A stretch of 11,752 nt of DNA from Ferdinandcohnia sp036965165 (GTDB lineage Bacteria; Bacillota; Bacilli; Bacillales; Bacillaceae_L): assembly GCF_036965165.1 (NCBI RefSeq), contig NZ_JBALOX010000084.1, forward strand, positions 1 through 11,752. The letters run 5' to 3'. Made by a program: the position numbers and the translations under genes. The stretch's first letter is position 1. Every line of letters starts with the position of its first letter. The notes under the pieces were generated by a model. That model was not told the origin of the DNA. It made no database searches and worked only from the letters and a program-made list of their open reading frames with translations. Positions 7,169 through 11,752 of this stretch are shown piece by piece.

Positions 7169-8248
7169 ATGTCAGCTAACATGGTCGAGCTACGAAATAT
7201 CAACAAACAATTCGGGGAAACGAAGGTTGTCCAAGATGTTTCATTAAATGTAAAAGAGGGGGAGTTTCTAACATTACTAGGACCAAGTGGATGTGGAAAA
7301 ACAACAACACTGAGGATGATTGCCGGGTTTGAACAACCAACCTCTGGAAGCATTTTATTAGATGGTAAACAAGTAGAAGGAATTCCTGCAAATCAACGAA
7401 ATGTAAATACCGTCTTTCAAAGCTACGCATTATTTCCGCATATGAATATTTTTGATAACGTGGCATTCGGCCTTAAAATGAGGGGTGAAGATAAGCGTGT
7501 AATCAAAGAAAAGGTAACGAAAATGTTAGAGCTTGTTCGATTACAGGGCTATGAGACGAGAACCCCGGCGCAGCTTAGCGGTGGTCAAAAGCAACGGATT
7601 GCGATTGCCCGAGCGTTAATTAATAATCCAAAAGTAATTTTATTAGATGAGCCACTGGGAGCATTAGACCTCAAACTACGAAAACAAATGCAGGTTGAAT
7701 TAAAACATCTTCAACAACAGCTTAAAATCACCTTTATTTATGTTACGCATGATCAGGAAGAGGCTCTCACGATGTCGGACAGGATCGCAGTTATGAATAA
7801 TGGATTCATTGAACAGCTAGGTTCACCGACTGATATATATGAAAAACCACAAACTAAGTTTGTAGCAGATTTTATCGGAGAAACGAATTTATTTGAAGGC
7901 GAAATATCAAGGTTGGATAACAGCTATGCTTATTTAGATTTTGGTGGTAAGGAAATTGAAGTAAAGAACGAAGGCCTAAGGGTTGGGGAAAAAGTATTTG
8001 TGACGATTCGTCCAGAGCGTATAAAAATTGTTGGGGACCAATCCCCGAAAACGAATTCTGTAAAATTAAAGGGAAGGTTTAAGGAGCTTATTTATGTCGG
8101 ATCAGTTTCAAAAATGGTCGTTTTACTCGAAAATGGGAAGGAAGTTGTTGTGAATGAACAAGCAGCTGGCTCCCAAACACATGACTACATAAATAAAGAT
8201 ATCTATTTAACTTGGGGAGTCGACCATGGGGTTGTGATGAAAGAATAG
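7169..8248 (+). CDS. potA: Polyamine ABC transporter ATP-binding protein PotA
   Basis: This is the cytoplasmic ATPase that powers the PotBC permease. It has 359 residues, typical of the CUT/Pot class. In order: Walker A GPSGCGKTT (38-46), Q-loop Q84, ABC signature LSGGQ (136-140), Walker B VILLDEP (156-162) and H-loop H194 in YVTHDQ. A C-terminal TOBE-like regulatory domain follows from about 245 to the end, including TIRPERIKI. The start is ATG 7169, which follows GAGGGGGAGG (7151-7160) at eight bases and the predicted transcript start at about 7136. An in-frame ATG at 7079 lies upstream of the promoter and is rejected. The gene is separated from potD by a hairpin and has its own sigma-54 promoter. 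Its partner permeases lie on the opposite strand, converging on it, an unusual split of a pot locus. Confidence 0.94.
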   Translation: MSANMVELRNINKQFGETKVVQDVSLNVKEGEFLTLLGPSGCGKTTTLRMIAGFEQPTSGSILLDGKQVEGIPANQRNVNTVFQSYALFPHMNIFDNVAFGLKMRGEDKRVIKEKVTKMLELVRLQGYETRTPAQLSGGQKQRIAIARALINNPKVILLDEPLGALDLKLRKQMQVELKHLQQQLKITFIYVTHDQEEALTMSDRIAVMNNGFIEQLGSPTDIYEKPQTKFVADFIGETNLFEGEISRLDNSYAYLDFGGKEIEVKNEGLRVGEKVFVTIRPERIKIVGDQSPKTNSVKLKGRFKELIYVGSVSKMVVLLENGKEVVVNEQAAGSQTHDYINKDIYLTWGVDHGVVMKE

Positions 8249-8377
8249 TTCAGACTGTTGACAAACGCTCGCATACTTCGTTGCTTGCCTCACTCGCCCG
8301 CTCATGAAGGCAACTTCTATTCGCGTCTTCCTTCGGCTGCGTGCCTTGTCTGGCGAGCGTTTTCAAGACAGTCTGAA
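8249..8377. repeat. 129-bp element with long terminal inverted repeats
   Basis: The 24-base left arm (8249-8272) and 25-base right arm (8353-8377) are inverted copies. TTCAGACTGT pairs with ACAGTCTGAA and AAACGCTCGC with GCGAGCGTTT, interrupted by four to five unmatched bases. The inner 80 bases are more GC-rich than the surroundings, with no convincing protein. It begins at the base after the potA stop. Size and structure resemble small palindromic intergenic repeats or MITE-like elements, but no target duplication is obvious and only one copy is in the window. Confidence 0.65.
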
Positions 8378-8382
8378 TAACA

Positions 8383-8413
8383 AAAAGAGCTTGGATATTA
8401 TCCAAGCTCTTTT
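8383..8413. terminator. Bidirectional terminator between potA and potC
   Basis: A perfect 15-bp inverted repeat (8383-8397 with 8399-8413) around a single T centre gives the hairpin core GAGCTTGGAT/ATCCAAGCTC. It has A-runs on one side and T-runs on the other, so it works as a U-tailed hairpin on both strands. It is six bases past the potC stop and about 135 bases past the potA stop. Confidence 0.88.
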
Positions 8414-8419
8414 CAATTC

Positions 8420-9202
8420 CTATCCATTTTTCCTCATTAGCAATCGTTCTCCGACAATAACGATACCAAGGGTTACGACAAGCATTAATGTAGATAATGC
8501 GTTAATTTCAGGTGTTACCCCGTACCGAACCATTGAGAATATTTGTAATGGCAGTGTTGTACTTCCAGGACCTGCGACGAAAAAGCTCACAATTACATCA
8601 TCCAAAGAAATTGTAAATGAAAGCAGTGCACTAGCTACAATCGCGGGACCTATAATCGGCAAAGTAATAAGTCGAAAGGTTTGCCATTCACTTGCCCCTA
8701 AATCCATGGCTGCCTCTTCCACAGAACGATCAAACCCTTTCAAACGGGCTCTTACCACGACGACAACATATGGAATACAAAATGTAATATGAGAAATAAT
8801 GAGTGTCCAGATTCCTAATGGCATTTTTACCATTGAAAAGAATGCTAGTAATGAAATCCCCATCACAATCTCCGACATGACAAGGGGAATATAAAGCATT
8901 CCATCTAATGCTGATTTTCCTTTGAAATGATATTTGTACATCCCTACAGATACAAGGGTTCCTAAAATGGTAGAGGCAATCGTTGAGACAATCGCTACTA
9001 TAATTGTAATTTTGGCTGCCTCAAGAACTTGCGTATTAGACCAAAGCTTTGCATACCACTCAAATGTAAATCCCGTCCAAACAGCGTTGAGCTTTGATTT
9101 ATTAAAGGAAAACAAAATCAAAATAAGAATGGGTAAATACAAAAAGGAATAAATAAGAGACCCATAAATGATCGATGACCATTTTGTAAACTTTGAACTC
9201 AC
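8420..9202 (-). CDS. potC: Polyamine ABC transporter permease PotC
   Basis: This is an integral membrane permease of 260 residues with about six hydrophobic helices (near 12-32, 63-88, 103-124, 130-150, 183-203 and 234-252). The cytoplasmic EAA coupling loop, which docks on PotA, lies at 162-182 (EEAAMDLGASEWQTF, then LITLP). Length and order match the PotC family. The start is GTG at 9202-9200, one base after the potB stop TAA (9206-9204). The ribosome binding site GGGGGTGAT lies in the last codons of potB, so translation is probably coupled. It is the second gene of the potBC unit read from the minus-strand sigma-54 promoter at 10179-10162. It ends just before the shared terminator with potA. 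Confidence 0.93.
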   Translation of the reverse strand: MSSKFTKWSSIIYGSLIYSFLYLPILILILFSFNKSKLNAVWTGFTFEWYAKLWSNTQVLEAAKITIIVAIVSTIASTILGTLVSVGMYKYHFKGKSALDGMLYIPLVMSEIVMGISLLAFFSMVKMPLGIWTLIISHITFCIPYVVVVVRARLKGFDRSVEEAAMDLGASEWQTFRLITLPIIGPAIVASALLSFTISLDDVIVSFFVAGPGSTTLPLQIFSMVRYGVTPEINALSTLMLVVTLGIVIVGERLLMRKNG

Positions 9203-9203
9203 C

Positions 9204-10121
9204 TTACATCACCCCCAAATCATCTTTATTTCCTTTTGAAATCCGTAGATAAACAAAGATTAAAATCATTGTTAAAATAACTAAAATGACGGATGATGCT
9301 GCGCCAAATGGCCAATCCCTTGCCGTGAGGAATTGATTTTTGATCAGATTTNNCATCATCGTTTTTGCTCCACCCATAAGGTCTGGAATGAAAAAGAGCC
9401 CTAAGGTTGGAATGAAAACTAGTAACGAGCCTGCAACAATCCCTGGCATTGTTAAAGGAAGTGTAATTTTCATAAAGGTTTGCCAGCCTTTTGCCCCTAA
9501 ATCACTGGCAGCCTCTAAGTATGATTTATCAAGCTTCTCAATCGAAGCGTACAAAGGGAGTACCATAAATGGAAATAACGTGTACACAAGTCCGATTAAA
9601 ATGGCTCCGCTATTGTAAAGCAACGCAAGTGGTTCTGAAATAAAACCGATACTCATTAGGAGATGGTTGATGACCCCTTCGGTACGTAGCAAAATAATCC
9701 ATGCATATGTACGAATCAGCGAGTTCGTCCAAAAAGGAATAATAACAAGAAACAATAGGAATGTTCGATACTTAGATGGAGAACGGGCAATCAAATACGC
9801 AAAAGGATAACCAAAAATTAAGCAAATCACGGTGGTTGCTGTTGCCAGCAAGATCGACATGAGCAAGATGTCCAAATATAAAGAATCAAAGAAACGGGCG
9901 TAATTCTCCAAGGTAAACACGTATTCAATCCCACCATACGTACCTCTTGTCATGAAACTGACAACAAGAATTAAAACAATCGGTATAAATAAAAATGCGA
10001 TCATCCAGAATGTTACCGGGGATAACATCCAGATGGGACCTAAACTCTTTGTCCTCCTCTTTCTCGGTCGTTTTGTGTGCAATTCGACCGGTTGACCTGT
10101 TGATAACTCTTCTTTATTCAA
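9204..10121 (-). CDS. potB: Polyamine ABC transporter permease PotB
   Basis: This membrane permease is the partner of PotC. It has 305 residues from the preferred start, with a basic cytoplasmic N-terminus (KRPRKRRTK, 17-25). About six membrane helices follow (near 36-57, 84-112, 120-145, 171-192, 225-246 and 277-294). The EAA loop is at 202-222 (EAASDLGAKGWQTF, then KITLP). I prefer TTG at 10121-10119 because AGGAGGGG sits six bases upstream; an in-frame ATG at 10139 would place that ribosome binding site inside the gene. Two unknown bases (9352-9353) fall in residue 257 of GGAKTMMXNLIKNQFL. Homologues such as E. coli PotB have an extra glycine there (LIGN), so a codon may be missing from the read. 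The gene is first in potBC and divergent from the oxidase. Confidence 0.92.
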   Translation of the reverse strand: MNKEELSTGQPVELHTKRPRKRRTKSLGPIWMLSPVTFWMIAFLFIPIVLILVVSFMTRGTYGGIEYVFTLENYARFFDSLYLDILLMSILLATATTVICLIFGYPFAYLIARSPSKYRTFLLFLVIIPFWTNSLIRTYAWIILLRTEGVINHLLMSIGFISEPLALLYNSGAILIGLVYTLFPFMVLPLYASIEKLDKSYLEAASDLGAKGWQTFMKITLPLTMPGIVAGSLLVFIPTLGLFFIPDLMGGAKTMMXNLIKNQFLTARDWPFGAASSVILVILTMILIFVYLRISKGNKDDLGVM

Positions 10122-10161
10122 TTTCGACCCCTCCTGCATGTAAAGCGATTACCTTTTTATT

Positions 10162-10179
10162 ATGCAAGATTCATTCCAA
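10162..10179 (-). promoter_or_regulatory. Sigma-54 (SigL) -24/-12 promoter of potBC
   Basis: On the minus strand TTGGAATGAATCTTGCAT has GG (10177-10176) and GC (10165-10164) 10 bases apart. The TTGG and TTGCAT blocks match the consensus, while the CAC part reads AAT. The predicted start near 10152 gives a leader of about 31 nt to the TTG of potB. Confidence 0.8.
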
Positions 10180-10228
10180 CCCTTAAAATATCCGAAATAA
10201 AAAAATAACAAGAAAACCCAATGGGGAG

Positions 10229-10265
10229 TTATGCACATATGAATAACTTATTCATATGTGCATAA
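10229..10265. promoter_or_regulatory. Perfect 18-bp inverted repeat, candidate shared upstream activator site
   Basis: TTATGCACATATGAATAA (10229-10246) is repeated as its exact reverse complement at 10248-10265 around one C. The centre (10247) is 82 bases from the -12 GC of the potBC promoter and 84 bases from that of the oxidase promoter. That is about -95 for both predicted starts, a normal place for a sigma-54 activator. No T-run or coding use explains it. Both arms also carry a TTATNCACA DnaA-type box, an alternative reading. Confidence 0.65.
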
Positions 10266-10316
10266 TGCCTATCCACATCAATCTATCTATACAAAATTCA
10301 ACTGTAAATTTCTAAC

Positions 10317-10334
10317 TTGGTATGATACTTGCAT
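10317..10334 (+). promoter_or_regulatory. Sigma-54 (SigL) -24/-12 promoter of the FAD oxidase
   Basis: TTGGTATGATACTTGCAT has GG (10319-10320) and GC (10331-10332) 10 bases apart and the same TTGG-N2-TG...TTGCAT layout as the potBC promoter. The predicted start near 10343 gives a leader of about 38 nt to the TTG at 10381. Confidence 0.82.
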
Positions 10335-10380
10335 TATTCTTTTTTGGAAACAAACGGAAACATGTAGGAGAGTGGACATT

Positions 10381-11655
10381 TTGAAACAAGTTTCAATGTG
10401 GGAAGCAACGTCAAATGAGAGAAAACAACGTTCATCCTTATCTGGTAACCAAGAGTGTGATGTGGTCATTATTGGAGGAGGTTTTACGGGGCTGTCGACG
10501 GCTTATCATTTGCAAAAGAAAAACATCAAAACAATTGTACTTGAAAAAGGCTATCTTGGGTGCGGTGCGAGCGGTCGAAATGGCGGTCAAGTTTTAACAG
10601 GTTTCATAGACTCCATGAGTTCACTTGCAAAGAAAAAAGGCTTGGATTCGGCGAGGCAAATGCTCCAAATGTCTTTGGATTCGATTGATTTAATTGAACG
10701 GATAAGTAAGGAAAATGAAATAGCCTGTTCCTTTAATCGTTCCGGTCATCTCTATGCAGCCTATAAGCCCACACATATCGACTGGTTAAGGGAAGAACAG
10801 GAGGTGCTAGAAAGGGATTTTAACTATAAGGTTCAGGTTATTGAAAAGAAAGATTTACAAGCTGAAATAAAGACTGATTTTTATCATGGTGGTTGTATCG
10901 ATGAAAATAGTGCAACCTATCATCCTTTTAACTATGTGCTTGGGTTGGCAGAGACGGTAGAAAAATACGGAGGCACCATCTATGAAAATTCTGAGGCACT
11001 TCAAATCATAAAAGCTCCAAATCGTAAGGTCATCATTGAAACCCCAGAAGGAAGGGTAACTGCAGAGCATTTAGTGATCGTTACAAATGCCTATTCAGGA
11101 AACCTGCATAAAACCATTTCACGAAGCATTATCCCAGTTGAAAGTATTATGATTGCTACTGAACAATTGCCGGAGGAGCTCGTTTCCAAATTAATTCCAA
11201 AAGCTAGAGCAGTCTATGATACAAAGCACATGCTTTACTACTTCAGAAGAACCCCTGACAATCGAATGGCATTTGGAGGGTCTGGCAGGTCATTAAGCGG
11301 TGATACGGCCCCACTTTACCAAAAATTAAAAGAAGGAATGGACTCGGTTTTTCCGGAGTTAAGTAAGTATAAGGCTGAATTTTGTTGGAGCGGGAAGGTT
11401 GGGTTTACGAGAGAAATGCTCCCGTACATTGGTCAGCTCGAGGATGGGACTCACTTTGCTTTTGGCTATGCGGGTCACGGTGCCGCAATGTCGACATTAA
11501 TGGGCAAGCTTCTAGCAGAAAATATCCTCTCTGAAAACAATGGCAAAAATCCTTTTGAAAAAAATGATTTGCGCCCCATTCCGTTTTATAGCCAGCATGG
11601 GAAAGTAGTTGGGCTAATGAAGTATTATTTTAAAGTTAAAGACGCCATCTCATAA
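10381..11655 (+). CDS. puuB: FAD-dependent oxidoreductase, gamma-glutamylputrescine oxidase-like (PuuB family)
   Basis: This flavin amine oxidase of the DAO family has 424 residues, close to E. coli PuuB. The N-terminal dinucleotide fold has CDVVIIGGGFTGLSTAYHL (26-44) with GGGFTG at 32-37, then the PuuB-type GASGRNGGQV (62-71). The C-terminal FAD contact GYAGHG lies at 362-367. PuuB oxidises gamma-glutamylputrescine to gamma-glutamyl-aminobutyraldehyde. The exact substrate here is inferred from the family and from the Pot transporter beside it, and other N-substituted amines are possible. No PuuA ligase or aldehyde dehydrogenase is in the window. TTG 10381 is chosen because AGGAG (10366-10370) precedes it at 10 bases and the sigma-54 start lies near 10343. 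The frame is open back to 10258 but that part overlaps the promoter. The gene is divergent from potBC. Confidence 0.85.
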   Translation: MKQVSMWEATSNERKQRSSLSGNQECDVVIIGGGFTGLSTAYHLQKKNIKTIVLEKGYLGCGASGRNGGQVLTGFIDSMSSLAKKKGLDSARQMLQMSLDSIDLIERISKENEIACSFNRSGHLYAAYKPTHIDWLREEQEVLERDFNYKVQVIEKKDLQAEIKTDFYHGGCIDENSATYHPFNYVLGLAETVEKYGGTIYENSEALQIIKAPNRKVIIETPEGRVTAEHLVIVTNAYSGNLHKTISRSIIPVESIMIATEQLPEELVSKLIPKARAVYDTKHMLYYFRRTPDNRMAFGGSGRSLSGDTAPLYQKLKEGMDSVFPELSKYKAEFCWSGKVGFTREMLPYIGQLEDGTHFAFGYAGHGAAMSTLMGKLLAENILSENNGKNPFEKNDLRPIPFYSQHGKVVGLMKYYFKVKDAIS

Positions 11656-11752
11656 TAGGTTCAATAAATGCGTGCATATAATAGTAATGAATTCGAAAGA
11701 AAAAGCATTTAAATATAAGTTCAAAAAGGAGGGGGAAAAGGACCGCGTCGAC
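11656..11752 (+). other. Downstream tail with a ribosome binding site for a gene beyond the window
   Basis: No terminator hairpin follows the oxidase. A TATAAT hexamer (11677-11682) lacks a clear -35 partner. AAGGAGGGGG at about 11727-11735 is a strong ribosome binding site, but no ATG, GTG or TTG occurs in the remaining 17 bases. A further plus-strand gene probably starts just outside. The final six bases are GTCGAC, a SalI site, which may mark a clone or read end. Confidence 0.4.

Noticed and set aside
8304..8792. Open frame of 162 codons on the plus strand
   Set aside because: It overlaps the inverted-repeat element and the antisense of potC, has no ribosome binding site, and its sequence is the complement of a clear PotC gene.
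10258..10380. In-frame N-terminal extension of the oxidase
   Set aside because: It overlaps the palindrome and the -24/-12 promoter, has no ribosome binding site, and gives a non-conserved leader. TTG 10381 fits better.
11656..11676. A fifth GG-N10-GC pair (11658-11659 and 11670-11671) after the oxidase
   Set aside because: Only the spacing fits. The surrounding bases (TAGGTT and ATGCG) match the sigma-54 consensus poorly, and such pairs arise often by chance.

Overview
The window looks like chromosomal DNA of a low-G+C Gram-positive bacterium of the Bacillus group. The basis is AT-rich codon use, strong AGGAGG-type ribosome binding sites, frequent TTG starts, and a hisF–hisI–TPR–trxB order that, from memory, resembles the hisI/yvcD/trxB neighbourhood of Bacillus subtilis. 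I cannot assign a species. Two ambiguous bases at 9352-9353 and a frameshift in hisF suggest draft-quality sequence.

Region 1 (2-1404) is the end of a histidine operon: hisF (5' end cut off by the window, one-base frameshift near 404), then bifunctional hisI(E) overlapping it by ATGA, then a terminator. Region 2 (1364-1716) is a non-coding stretch with about eight DnaA-box-like 9-mers, three of them directly abutting. It also holds an extended -10 promoter and a leader hairpin for the next gene. Region 3 (1717-4297) holds a TPR protein with a helix-turn-helix-like C-terminus and thioredoxin reductase trxB, which ends in a strong terminator.

Region 4 (4302-11655) is a polyamine uptake and catabolism block. 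A metal-dependent amidohydrolase and a Pot-type binding lipoprotein form one unit. PotA is a separate unit. The permeases potB-potC run on the minus strand, convergent with potA. A PuuB-like FAD oxidase is divergent from potB. Each of the four units is preceded by a well-matched -24/-12 (sigma-54, SigL) promoter with exact GG-N10-GC spacing and a predicted leader of about 31-38 nt. A perfect 18-bp inverted repeat lies almost exactly midway between the two divergent promoters, where a shared activator site would be expected. No sigma-54 activator gene lies in the window. The likely logic is that a sigma-54 activator senses a polyamine or related amide. It would then switch on import (binding protein, ATPase, permeases), oxidation (PuuB-like enzyme) and amide hydrolysis together.

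A 129-bp palindromic element of unknown type follows potA, and a symmetrical terminator separates potA from potC. The window ends with a strong ribosome binding site but no start codon.
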